A stretch of 64,000 nucleotides of DNA, taken from positions 6,317,182 to 6,381,181 of the forward strand of contig NC_087384.1 of the NCBI RefSeq assembly GCF_963675165.1. Direction: 5' to 3'. Below the pieces are notes generated by a model. The model searched no databases, was not told the DNA's origin, and was given only the letters and a program-made list of their open reading frames with translations. This document shows, piece by piece, positions 1 to 9,728 of this stretch. The position numbers and the translations under genes were made by a program. Position 1 is the first letter of the stretch. Each line of letters begins with the position of its first letter. Source of the stretch: Halichondria panicea. Taxonomy: Eukaryota; Porifera; Demospongiae; Suberitida; Halichondriidae.

Positions 1-976
1 TGCCTCGAGGCGTAGCCGCACAAGGGATACGGTAAAGCTGACTGTATGTGTGTGTGTCTGTGTGTCTTCCAACTGTAACTGCTCAACGGTTGCAATGCGA
101 CGAAAACTAACAGCTTCTATAGGCTTCTAGCCACGTTCTCTTGGATTTTGATTCGTGGATTAGCAAACTAAAGCTCCTTTCTCGAGTTATGGCTAGTTTG
201 ACTAACATTGAAGGCTGTTGCAGTCTCTTCAGAATCTTTCATAGCATCATCTGTTCGCACAAACTTTCTATTCAACACATGAGTTAGCCTTGCACTAAAG
301 CGCTAGCTTTTTGTTAGCTACAAGAGTCAGAAAAGATATGTTAAAACAGCTAGCTAGCAGTAGCCATATATTGTGAAATTGATCTCTTTGGACACACCCT
401 TTAATTATTCCTGGATGCAATGCGCATGTGCGCTCATCCCCACATGTTAGAGCTCGACAATCCAGTGGCAGAATCAACTTACTTCTTTTTCTTGAGGTCC
501 TGGTATACCGGTAAGCCACAAAACAAATGATACCATATAGACTAGATAACAATAGATTCATGTACACAAGTCTGGTAACAATAGATACATGTACACAAGT
601 CTTTTCTTTTCAGTATAATAGATACTGACTCATAGATACTATACTACTGTCTGTTCTCTCTTCTTTCTTTTTTTTCTTCTATCTTACTCCGTGCCTTTGA
701 CAAACTCACAGTATACACTATTAACTGTGGACACCCCTTTCTTGTGAAACAATAAAGCACATTGCAAATTATTTACCTCTTCTATAACACTCTAATACTT
801 TTAAGCGAAAGCAAAAACATGGCGAGAGGCATTAGCAAGCGCACGCTTGTTAAACTAGTAATTATTTACACAATTCTTTTCTATTTTTCACACTTATAGC
901 TAAACAAAGCTATGCATAATTTTTATACCTACTCCCCATCCCACACACCCCCACCCCCCCCCCCACACACACACAG
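1..976 (+). other. Myosin intron, no exon seen
   Basis: This stretch is the intron upstream of the first visible myosin exon. It repeats at 15432-16404, where it is flanked on the left by the motor exon 15333-15400, so the missing upstream exon here lies just outside the window. The short ORFs in it have no protein-like features. It ends in a C-rich and CA-rich pyrimidine tract before the acceptor at 975-976. Confidence 0.7.
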
Positions 977-2697
977 CCACTATCATCTCTGCCAAGTGGA
1001 AGATGTACGTCAACCGTAAGAAGTACCAACAGTTGCGATGGGCCTCCACGGTGTTTGCAACCAACTGGAAGAGACTACAGGTCCAGCGCTACGTGGCCAA
1101 GTACAAGAAGGCCGTGTTTGTGGTTCGAAAGTTCATCATAGGGTTCATGAACAGAAGCAAACCAAAGTGCGAAGAGAACATCTATGTGAGTTTAATATTT
1201 ATCGCAAGGCTAGCTATACCAGTACTTGTTGGTATGACATCAATCAGGGTGTCATACAGGATTTTGAAGTAGAGGAGGGAAATAAGAAAAGTAACTAGAA
1301 AATTTCCTAAAAAAAAGTCAACTGTTATTTCAATACCCTGTTAGTATGTAAAATTGCCAGTTATGGACCCAACTAGTACCAGAATGCAAATTTTAGGAGG
1401 GGAAAATTGGAGCTAGAGGGGGGATATCCCCCCTTTCCCCCTGTATGACACCCTGTTAATTCTTGCCGTTCATATATTCTGTATTAATTTGGCTCATTCA
1501 AAATTAAAGGTTTTTTCACTCATAAAAATTGCAGGAATACAGCCTGTCGTACATGTACAACAGGCTGTATTATGCTCCTGTATTAAGCTCTATGTGTTTA
1601 AAGCCCCTCCCCCTTACCATACCCACAGTTCCTTGACTTTGTGCGAGTGAACTACCTGATGAAGTTGTCCCGCTCGCTGCCCTCCAGCCTCGTGGCGTAC
1701 GATGAGAAGTGGCCCGGAACTCGTAGTCAAGCGATGATGGAAGCAGACCAACATCTCAAGGCTATGTACCGACTGCATCGTACCGGAAAGTTTATGAGGA
1801 AGCTAACTAAAGAAGACAGGACTCAGGTTAGAGTCTGGGGGAGTTGGAAATTGTGGTATATTATAGAAGACAATATTTGTTTGATAATAAATAGTTGTTT
1901 GAAGGATTTTATATGTGGATCGCGGATAGTGAGGAAGATGTATAATTTTATATATGTGTGAGCAGTTAGTTTCTATATTTATGCATTCATATGACTTGTA
2001 CTGATTGTCATGTGACTGCACAGTACACGCTCAAGTTGGCGGCCAGTGACTTGTTCAGAGGCAAGAAGGAAACCTACCCAGCCAGCGTGGCCAGGCCCTA
2101 CCTCAACACCCATCTCTGTGAGTAGCACCAGTCACACTGATACAGTCCCTGTGTACTAAGGGAGACTCCACTGATACAGTCCCTGTATACTAAGGGAGCC
2201 GCTAAACTCCTGTATTATAATATATTTCTCAGAATAGCATGAATTCGTGGGTAGCCTCTGAACTTGACCTTCTGTTTGACTATAATAAGGATAATAGTGG
2301 TGACCTTTATGAGATAAGATGAACCATTGGGCTAATAATTGTTGTGTTTTAATATTTACTGTTAGCTCGTGAAGACATGTGTTTGAAGGAGACCCACTTT
2401 GATGTCAAGGTGCCCAGTCCAGGGAAGCTCAAGGTACAGTCTGTCCTACGTATGTGGAGGGTGGATGTTTTTAGCAACAATGTCTTCTTGTTTGTAGTTT
2501 TCTCAGCGAGTTGTCAAGTACGACAGACATGGATACAAGGCCAGGACAAGAGCTGTCATCATCACTGACAGGGTAGATAATTCATTTTTACCAAACACCC
2601 ACTCACCCCCTCCACACACACACCACCCACACACCTGCTCATCCCACACACACACCACACACTCCCCCCCACACACACACACACCCACACACACACA

Positions 2698-2732
<35 letters not shown>

Positions 2733-4742
2733 CCCACAGAACTGCTTCTTTCTTGATACCAGCAATTTCAAAGTGAAGGAGCAGTTTCCCCTCAGTGACA
2801 TTTCCACTATCTCTGTTAGCAGCCTGAGTGATGGAGTGGTGGTCATCGGACTACCCACGGAGGGACCAAATGCAAGAGGTGACCTCATTATCAAGACTGA
2901 GCAGGTGATTGAGCTCGTCACTAAACTGGCTCTGTTCGGAGGAAAATGGGATACTGGAGTCAAGGTTGTCTCCACGGGAACGTGAGTCACTGCATTTCAC
3001 TACTTATTATCTCTAAAAACAGAAAACTCAGTTGTTAAGACGGGTCATGTGATAGCTAGGTCATAGGTTACTATAATAGCTCTGTGAACGTCTACCTATT
3101 AGGCCAACTAAACAATGGTATTGTACAACAATTTCACTCTAATAGTATAATAGCTTGCTTTGATCACACGCTAGCTTTCACTATTTGATCCTATAGCTGC
3201 ATACATGCAATAATGTGTAGTCCAGTGTATGCAATATAGTGCAGTGCATGTATGCATGTTATCATGTCCTCGATCTTCTTTGTGCAGTATTGTCCACCAC
3301 ATGCCAAAGCACAAGACTGGCACCATCACATTCCAGAAAGGGTGAGTCAAATAGGACACCTGCTCAACTACAGCTTGTGCGTCAACACATGCACGGCCTG
3401 ACCAGTGATACTGTCTGTAACTGCATGCGTGGGAGAATTATGTAATGTCCAATCATTACATGTACCTCTTTTGCTATTTTGAAGGCTTTTGCTCAATATT
3501 GTATAAGCGTGTGTGTACGTGCATTTCCTTGGTATGCTACAGAAGCCTGTTAGTTAGTCAGCTGTTAGTCAACTGCTTACAAGTGCGTATCTAGCCTCGA
3601 TCCCAGGCCGCACTTCCTCAAAGAGTGGGCCTGGTATCGACTGCTTGCGCATGCGCTAATCTTCCGCCGGTATCTGGCGGATCCGGATAACAACGTTTAT
3701 GGTCAGTAAAACAGTGACGTCACAACAAACGGAAGTGGATTAAAGGAAGTAGATAGAAGGTTCCATTGAAGGTTTCTAGCCCATCTGATAGTATTCTGAT
3801 AGCTACCCTTAGCCTGCTATGTTAACAAAAGACTCACAGCCAGCAACAGTGTGGATGACAAACGTCTGAACAGAGTGAAAGCTGACAAGAGCCTATATGG
3901 ACAGGCCACGCCCATCAAATACTAACTAACTCGGTGAAAAGTCTACTATACTACTGCTACAGAAAGAAAATAGCTGTACAATAAACCTACAGCTCTGTCT
4001 CTAGCTAGCTAGCTATAATAGCTCTGTGTATGACTTTCAATACTTTGTCAGGATATTTTCGTGATAAATTTACTATTATTCAGTATTATAGGACATTTTA
4101 CGGGAAAATATATCAATAATTTTGCGCATGCGCAAGCAGTTAGTAGCAGGCCTTCTCTTCAGGGGAGGCCAGTGAAGGAGGCTAGTGCGTATCATACACT
4201 TGTAGAGATGATTATAATTATATCGAATTTTCTAATATCCATTGCTAATTATATCTCTCTCGCAATTTTGATGGCATTTGCTCAATATGTTAACACATGT
4301 GCTTTTCATAAAACAGTTGCCATTGGAATGCTAAATATTTGCAGGGACTTTGAATTTGCTGGTAAAGGGAAGACAGGAAACATGGAAGTGGTAAGTTACA
4401 TATAATTAGAAGACAGTTTTTTTTTAGACTAGTATTCTGTATGCAATGGCCGCACTCTATATCACTTACTGTTGATGGTATGTACAGTGGAACCTCCGTT
4501 AACAACCACCTCTGAATAAAGGCCAGTTTCTATATAACGGCCAGGCACCCAGGTCCCAAATGAACAGTTTGTGTACAAAACAACCTCTCAACAAAGGCCA
4601 CCTCTGTTTAAAGGCCAAAACATTGTTCCCCAATGGTGTCCGTTATAGAGGGGTTCCACTGTACTTGTGTGTCTGAACTGATTGTTTGATTGTCTCCATG
4701 CAGATCTCCCCCACACTGTCCTCACCTTCACCAAGCCGGTGA
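977..4742 (+). CDS. Class I myosin, neck and TH1 tail (3' part of gene)
   Basis: Actin motor that binds membrane lipids through its tail; only the C-terminal 341 residues are in the window. Exons with consistent phases: 977-1185, 1629-1826, 2024-2117, 2366-2433, 2498-2572, 2740-2981, 3288-3341, 4345-4390, 4704-4742 (TGA). The first exon encodes IQ-type sequence (AKWKMYVNRKKYQQLRWAS) followed by KFIIGFMNRSKP, the conserved start of the myosin I tail. Later exons carry VVKYDRHGYKARTRAVIITD and SVSSLSDGVVVIGLP, typical of the TH1/pleckstrin-like fold. The end, GKTGNMEVISPTLSSPSPSR, corresponds to the short basic C-terminus of vertebrate MYO1 proteins. The calmodulin-binding role of the IQ part is known for the family. 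The subclass (1b/1c/1d-like) cannot be fixed from the tail. The motor would lie left of position 1. Exons are almost identical to 16405-20172. Confidence 0.88.
1245..1455. mobile_element. Short inverted-repeat element (MITE) in myosin intron
   Basis: The ends are perfect inverted repeats: CAGGGTGTCATACAG at 1245 and its complement ending at 1455. The 211 bp between hold no ORF. The CAGGG terminus resembles hAT-type ends, but no clear target-site duplication was found. The same element is at 16673-16883. Confidence 0.6.
2584..2735. repeat. (CA)n-rich tract beside a splice acceptor
   Basis: Imperfect CA and CCCACA repeats fill this intron up to the acceptor at 2738-2739. They act as the polypyrimidine-like run of the intron. 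Reverse-strand ORFs of Cys-Val repeats here are artefacts. The repeat is matched at 18014-18165 and is shorter and different at 12203-12325. Confidence 0.9.
3591..4184 (+). mobile_element. Non-autonomous hAT-like transposon, 594 bp
   Basis: An exact 8-bp target duplication GTGCGTAT lies at 3583-3590 and 4185-4192. The outer ends begin TAGCCTC on either strand, and each end can fold into its own hairpin (GGCC-containing stems). Subterminal GCGCATGCGC palindromes lie near both ends (around 3650 and 4125). It has no transposase ORF. It sits in the intron between the last two tail-coding blocks of the myosin. A second family member with its own 8-bp duplication lies at 61992-62583 in reverse orientation. 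Copies of this insertion are at 19021-19614 and, truncated, at 36510-36962. An 8-bp duplication is the hallmark of hAT elements. Confidence 0.82.
4485..4661. mobile_element. TA-targeting MITE, 177 bp
   Basis: Terminal inverted repeats CAGTGGAACC and GGTTCCACTG are flanked by TA on both sides. The paralogous intron at about 12938-12945 lacks the element and reads straight through, giving an empty site. TA duplication points to a Tc1/mariner-type mobiliser. Equivalent copies lie at 19915-20091 and 37263-37439. Confidence 0.8.
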
Positions 4743-5043
4743 CATTTAGAGAACACAATCTTCATAGTGCGTATAGAGGACTCGTGTTAATTAATTTGTT
4801 GTCAATGATTAATTTTGTGCGTTTAGTTTTCATTTTCATAATTTAATTTGTATAGTAGCTATAGCTAGTCTATAGCTAGTATATAAGATTTTTCATATCT
4901 ACCATTCTTGTATATAACAATTATGCAAAGCCAAGAGCTCTTGGCAAAGCTAATGAATTAGTCGAGGGCGTTGTGTGATTGAAGTAAAACTAATTAAATG
5001 CAGTATCAGCAAAAATTAATTATTTATAACTTGACCTTTCGCC
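4743..5043. other. Myosin to SLC12A9 intergenic spacer
   Basis: About 300 bp of TA-rich sequence separate the myosin stop from the next start codon. It holds GCTATAGCTAG-type short palindromes (4855-4885) and no convincing TATA box or poly(A) signal in the standard AATAAA form. The same spacer is at 20173-20473 and 37521-37821. It must contain both the myosin 3' end and any SLC12A9 promoter. Confidence 0.6.
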
Positions 5044-6403
5044 ATGTCCGTGGAAGCTTTCACTGTGTCTGTGCAAGCTGGCTCGAGGTCTGGGTTCAGA
5101 GAAAAACAAAGTATAATGGCGTCCAATCGACCCCGTAGCGGCTCAGTGAACAGTGAGAGTGTCTCTGTATTAACTGAAGCGTCGTCTCCCGTATCAATGA
5201 TTGATAGAGAGGGGGAGCCATTGCTCTCCAAGCGGATAGCTGACAAGAATCAAGGTGAGTAAGAATTCATGAAAATTTATGTTTGTAGATTTTTGTACAA
5301 GAGCTTGGGCACTGTTTCTAGCTGATAAGGGAGGCACAGTATTCGTACGTACCTCATAAAACACACCATTAAAGCCGTACCATTATCAGTAAGCCAACTG
5401 TTTGTTTATTTAAAGAAAGATTGTTATTTAAGTCTAACACAAGCTTTTAAAGTGTTCGTACCTCCATATCATAATGTGTATGTGTGTTGTGCTTATCCAG
5501 CACATTTATTTAGTAATCCTATTGTAGCCTCTGACAATGAGATTTCACTATTAGATACCTAACCCTTTGTCTGATGGGTGATTGTTATAGAGATAATTAA
5601 ATGGGAGCTTCCAATTTTCAGAAAGAAAAGTTTCACTTACATGTAGGAGTTAGTTTGTTTCGCCTGCTTGACAATTATTTTATTTCCCCTCTCTCTCTCT
5701 TGCAGCCACTGAGCGGAAGCTGGGTATGATCTTTGGGGTGACCATTCCGTGCTGTCTCTCTATCTTCTCTGTCATCATCTTCCTGAGGCTTGGCTTTGTC
5801 TTGGGACAGGTGAGCAAGTGTGTGTGGGTGTCTGGTTGAGACTGGTAGGAAACCTTGGGTACAGTACATGGAAGTCAAGTATGACTCTGTATCATTAGAT
5901 AGTCTGTATACATGTAGGGGTCCTTGAATGCAGCAATTGTACATAGCTTTTGCATGAATTTAAAGTATTGCTGTATAGGTGTCATTGAATACAGGAATGA
6001 ATGTAGCTTAGAACTATTTCTGTACAATTTTTTCTTAAATGCAAGAGTGTAGTTTAGTAGTAAAAGTATAAATTGAGAGACAATTATTGACCCCCTTCCC
6101 CCCCTGTCCAGGCTGGCTTCTGGGAGACCATGGCGATGCTCATCCTAGGCTACCTGGTGGTCATGCTCACCGTGCTCTCCATCTCTGCCATAGCAACCAG
6201 TGCCACCGTCGAGGGTGGAGGAGTTTACTGTATCCTAACACTGTTACAGTAGCTATGTACCTCAGAACACCTGCCTTCGTGTACCGATGTGTGGTTTTCT
6301 TTGTGACTCTCTTGTGGTGTGTAGTGTTCAACTTTTATGATTTCCCGGGATCCTGGAAACTTATAGGCTTTCCTAGTGTTTATACCGTATAGCGGGTCAT
6401 TTT

Positions 6404-6424
6404 CAGGGGGGGGGGGGGGGGGGG
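6404..6424 (+). repeat. Poly-G run
   Basis: An uninterrupted run of about 20 G lies in SLC12A9 intron 3, just after a relic of a MITE end (ACCGTATAGCG at 6384). It recurs in the other two copies near 21838-21854 and 39185-39202 with different lengths. It could form G-quadruplexes and is prone to slippage and assembly error. Confidence 0.85.
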
Positions 6425-6629
6425 ATTTGAGAATTGACAATGCTCAACCATGAATGTTTTGACCCATGGAAATTGCTATATCCTGAATCTTCCTTTTACT
6501 ATATGTACTGTGTTTCATAGAATACTTATACTGAAGCGACCCATTGCAAACACAACTTAATGACCATGGTAATAACATCGTGATACTTATACGTGCCAAA
6601 TAAATACATTTTGAAGTGCTTAACAACTA

Positions 6630-6855
6630 CCGTATAGCGCGAAATTTTCGAGGCACTTATATTTCGTGGATTGGCCTCTAAAAGCCATTTCGTTGCACAA
6701 TGTTCGCGGAATGACTGCTTACCGGAAGCCACGCCTTTAGATCTTGCACGTTATAGCAGGTAAAGAACGATTTTCGTGGACTTAATTTTCGTGTAGGATT
6801 GCTAACCCACGAAATCCACGAAAATTAAGCCCCTCGAAAATTTCGCGCTATACGG
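6630..6855. mobile_element. TA-targeting MITE, 226 bp, copy-specific
   Basis: Ends are CCGTATAGCGCGAAATTTTC and its complement, flanked by TA at 6628-6629 and 6856-6857. The matching positions in the other two SLC12A9 copies (about 22060 and 39406) read AACAACTATGTG without it, so both are empty sites. A second member of the family is at 43320-43544. No ORF. The TA duplication suggests Tc1/mariner mobilisation. Confidence 0.85.
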
Positions 6856-7492
6856 TATGTGCTCTTCTATATTGCCTAGGGTTATTTTGCAGTACATTAT
6901 TATTGTCTCTATGATATAGTATTACTGGTGATATATTCACCAGTCCCACGATATGAATGATGCCATTGTTCGTCTTCACTGGCGTTGCTTCTGGAGTCAC
7001 CATCTCAGCAGGATGACCTCCCTCACACGACTCTTGTCTCCCTAGTGGGAACAGAGCTGTCGGACGTCTTCTTGGGACCTGTGACCTTTCTTGCAGAGAG
7101 CGTCTTCGAATGCTGTTTTCTCTGCTCATATTTCTTGTGACTAAAGCAACAGTTGCTGTAACTGAGCTGCTTGACGAAGAACTACTGTCTGAAGTTTGTG
7201 AAGACATCGTGTGTGGTAGCTGCGAACAAACTGCTGTGCCCTCGGTGTCACTGTCATCTTCGTCAATGGATTTAAATCTCTTACGATATGGAGTGCAACT
7301 GTTAGACTCTGTGGACTGCTCCCTCGTTAATGAAGGCACTATGATGGTGACGTCTTGTGTGGATCCATCTTCTGCTTCTTTGGATGGCTCTGGCTCTAGC
7401 TCTAGCTCTATCGATGGTTGTGTTGAGGTCGTGTCCATTATTCCAGGATGATCGTTACTGCACACAAAAGGCTTCAAGGTACGTGAATTCAT
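6848..7492 (-). CDS. Hypothetical antisense ORF nested in SLC12A9 intron 3 (copy 1)
   Basis: A 214-codon open frame runs opposite to the host gene. I do not recognise it. Composition is protein-like: an acidic Glu/Pro N-terminal part, [14 protein letters not shown], a serine run, then a basic stretch [16 protein letters not shown] with typical basophilic kinase sites. A good 3' splice site (pyrimidine-rich, then TGTGCAG) sits just inside the first Met on this strand, so it may be an internal exon starting near 7461 rather than a complete gene. The last codons run into the end of the adjacent MITE, which changes the C-terminus to HTV. Versions with about six to nine residue changes lie at 22051-22695 and 39398-40042. 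It may be real, or a relic carried in by an older duplication. Confidence 0.35.
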   Translation of the reverse strand: MNSRTLKPFVCSNDHPGIMDTTSTQPSIELELEPEPSKEAEDGSTQDVTIIVPSLTREQSTESNSCTPYRKRFKSIDEDDSDTEGTAVCSQLPHTMSSQTSDSSSSSSSSVTATVALVTRNMSRENSIRRRSLQERSQVPRRRPTALFPLGRQESCEGGHPAEMVTPEATPVKTNNGIIHIVGLVNISPVILYHRDNNNVLQNNPRQYRRAHTV

Positions 7493-7660
7493 TTAGCGAT
7501 CTGTGAATAGTAACAGGTGACATATAGTTTACTTGTAGAAACCTATACCAGTTCCTACAGAGTTTGCTCCTAGTAATGCAGAATGAGTGTTGTGACCAAC
7601 CCCTGTAGTATTAAACTTATTTCTTATTTTATGCTTGCAAATCTACAACAAATGTGCATA

Positions 7661-7869
7661 ACACTACTAGAATGTTTTGTGAGCACCAAACATCTGCAAA
7701 CTTTGCGAGGGTCAATCGATTCGCAACAAACAATAAAATCCGCAAAACCTACTAGTAAATACACACGATCCTTGCCAGAACGCAATAGTTGATCGCAAAG
7801 GGTCAAATTTTCTGCTGATTTGGCTCATTCGCAAAAGTTTTTCACCCGCAAAATATTCTAGTAATACGG
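7661..7869. mobile_element. Degenerate MITE of the CCGTATTACTAGAA family
   Basis: The right end reads ATTCTAGTAATACGG followed by TA. The left end (ACTACTAGAATG) is eroded. The internal part matches the better-preserved element at 54108-54311 in reverse (GATCCTTGCCAGAACGCAAT). Same-site copies lie at 22885-23093 and 40214-40422, so insertion preceded the duplications. Short ORFs inside are not genes. Confidence 0.65.
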
Positions 7870-9130
7870 TATCTTTGATAGCTGTACATTTCTGCTCCTA
7901 CATATATGTTTCATGCACTTACCTTTCTCTTGGGAGGGTGTGTGTTTCAATGCTGTGTTGGTAGTGGTATCCTTAGCTTGCAACCTGGAGTAACTCATTT
8001 ACACTGACTGACCACTGGCTAGCAACAGTTGTATATAGAAGTTGTGGAGCTGACTTCCTACAAAATTGCTTTTATACCATGGATTACCACAGATTGTGGC
8101 AACTTCCGTTGTAAGGGAATATTTTGTTTACAAATGGATACTGGTCTATTTTGGTGGTATATGAATTAGGTCATGGTGAGATTGTGTGGGTAGATAGTAA
8201 TAAATATAGTAACATAGTATGAATACAGTTATGCTAAGAATTTAGCTATAATTAAGAATTTAGCTATTCCAAACAATAAGATATGCTTAGTTGTATTGCT
8301 TCTGGTGCACTTCAGTAGCCATGGTTAAGTCAATGTTAGTTACATGTACGTGTTGGCCTTCAATGTTATGATTGTTATTATTGGTGTTTACATGGAATTG
8401 CCTTGGGACGTACATGGGACGTACATGTATTATTTTTGCAATTTTCATGTATCTTACACAATATTGACCGTTGTAACATTTTTTCTGCTCCTAGGTTGCA
8501 TGGCTTACCTTTATCTCCGGGGTGAGGGGTGTGTTCCAATGCTGTGTTGTTGTAGTATATACATGTAGTGAGTGTCCTTAGCTTGTGTTGACTGCAACCT
8601 AGAGTAACTCATTTAGACCACTGGCTAGCAACAGTTGTACTAGTAACTGTGTTTCCACTTTGTGGCCCTGTAGTTTTGGTCCTGGCTTTATATTGGCTTG
8701 AGGAAACCCTTGAGGGTCTTTGTGGTTTTGTTTTATTTTTAGGTCATTGAATGACATTAAGCCAGGGGATTATGGCCCCGCTGTTAGCTCTTTCTTTGTA
8801 GATTAATGAATCTAATTAAAGAGGGAATTTTGAGTTATGTGTTTAATCATGGTATGTGTTCAGTCATGGAATCTTCTAGCTGGAACTATGTGCTGTAAAA
8901 GTTAAAGTCAATTTCTTTTCAGGTTGTATATTGTCCCGCACTCTAGAATGACTCAGTAGACACTATTGAACGCATACCTTGGTGGACGTTTAGATCCAGA
9001 TCCCTGTAATTAAAGTTTTCCGAGCAACTGACAAGAACTACATGTGTGCATATAATAACATGTCTCAGAAAATCGTCCAGAACACAAACACATATAGCTA
9101 TGTACAAGTGTTTATATCACTGGGGTCCTC
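7870..9130. other. SLC12A9 intron 3, middle part
   Basis: No gene seen. It holds two related blocks containing GTAACTCATTTA near 7990 and 8605 with surrounding similarity (AACAGTTGTA following), so part of the intron was itself duplicated. The rest is TA-rich sequence without structure I can assign. Confidence 0.5.
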
Positions 9131-9135
9131 GTGAG

Positions 9136-9196
9136 TGTGGTAGACAAGAGCCTCTCTCTACTGGCCGAGGCATGCAAGTCACTGGAGAAGAACAAT
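9136..9196 (+). pseudogene. Exon-like relic in SLC12A9 intron 3
   Basis: On the + strand an open stretch reads [20 protein letters not shown] directly before a consensus donor GTGAGA at 9197. It looks like part of an alpha-helical protein, but I cannot name the family. No matching exon was found next to it, and the SLC12A9 transcript does not need it. Counterparts lie near 24376-24436 and 41781-41841. In copy 2 one residue differs. Confidence 0.3.
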
Positions 9197-9455
9197 GTGA
9201 GATATACGTGTATGACTCCGTATACTGTAGCTCCTAGTATACTGTAGCTCCTAGGCTAAATGGATTCTTATTTGGAATATAGGCTAAACAAGGGGTTTCT
9301 TTAATTTTGCCCAAGTGGGTGAGAATTTGGCAAGGTGTAAGTAAATAGCCCATGGGAAGCTGGATGGCTCACTTGAAGAATTATGATCATATAATTGACT
9401 AGCCACTAAATATATTTGGTGACAATAAAATCCAAAACGCCAGATTCCCTGGTTG

Positions 9456-9560
9456 GTCTCGTAGTGTTCTATGGCTTCTCTCGTTCGTCCCGAGTCTTTG
9501 AGAAAATTGGCATAGTTGAAATGAACCTTTGCATTGTGTGGAATGGTATAGAGACCTGAC
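9456..9560 (-). pseudogene. TPR exon relic resembling TMTC proteins (copy 1)
   Basis: Reading the minus strand, a pyrimidine-rich tract and TAG at 9561 are followed by a 105-bp open block containing [18 protein letters not shown] and RTREAIEHYE. That pattern (NAKVHxNxANxLKDxGR..EAIEHY) is the tetratricopeptide repeat typical of TMTC-type O-mannosyltransferases. After HYET the frame continues into unrelated sequence, and no donor is seen, so this is an isolated and probably dead exon. It lies antisense in SLC12A9 intron 3. Copies are at 24699-24803 and 42106-42210. Confidence 0.5.
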
Positions 9561-9621
9561 CTACATTGGAATGAAAAATCAGGCTGATGCATAATAATTT
9601 ATAATATCATAATTTATGATA

Positions 9622-9728
9622 CACCCCCCCCCCCCATTATGCCCTCCCCCCCATTATGCCCTCCCCCCCCCATTATGCCCTCCCCCCCATTATGCCCTCC
9701 CCCCATTATGCCCTCCCCCCCATTATGC
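9622..9728. repeat. Minisatellite, ATTATGCCCTCCCCCCC units
   Basis: Six to seven units of about 15-18 bp, each ATTATGCCCT followed by a C run of variable length. The array is present at the same place in the other SLC12A9 copies (24863-24945 and 42272-42397) with different unit numbers. Confidence 0.9.

Noticed and set aside
295..567. 90-codon minus ORF repeated at 15726-15998
   Set aside because: It is repeated only because the segment is duplicated; no splice signals, start context or recognisable domain.
1038..1298. Second-frame ORF overlapping the IQ exon
   Set aside because: It is a frame shadow of exon 977-1185 and runs into the intron.
3840..3934. In-phase open block NSVDDKRLNRVKADKSLYG as a transposon-derived last myosin exon
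   Set aside because: It lies wholly inside the hAT-like element, and the other family member (62260-62340) carries substitutions and a stop there. The true last exons 4345-4390 and 4704-4742 join in phase and match the family C-terminus.
4702..4860. Longer frame at the last myosin exon (LPHTVLTFTKPVTFREHN)
   Set aside because: It needs the wrong intron phase. The phase that follows exon 4345-4390 gives ISPTLSSPSPSR and a stop, which resembles known myosin I ends.
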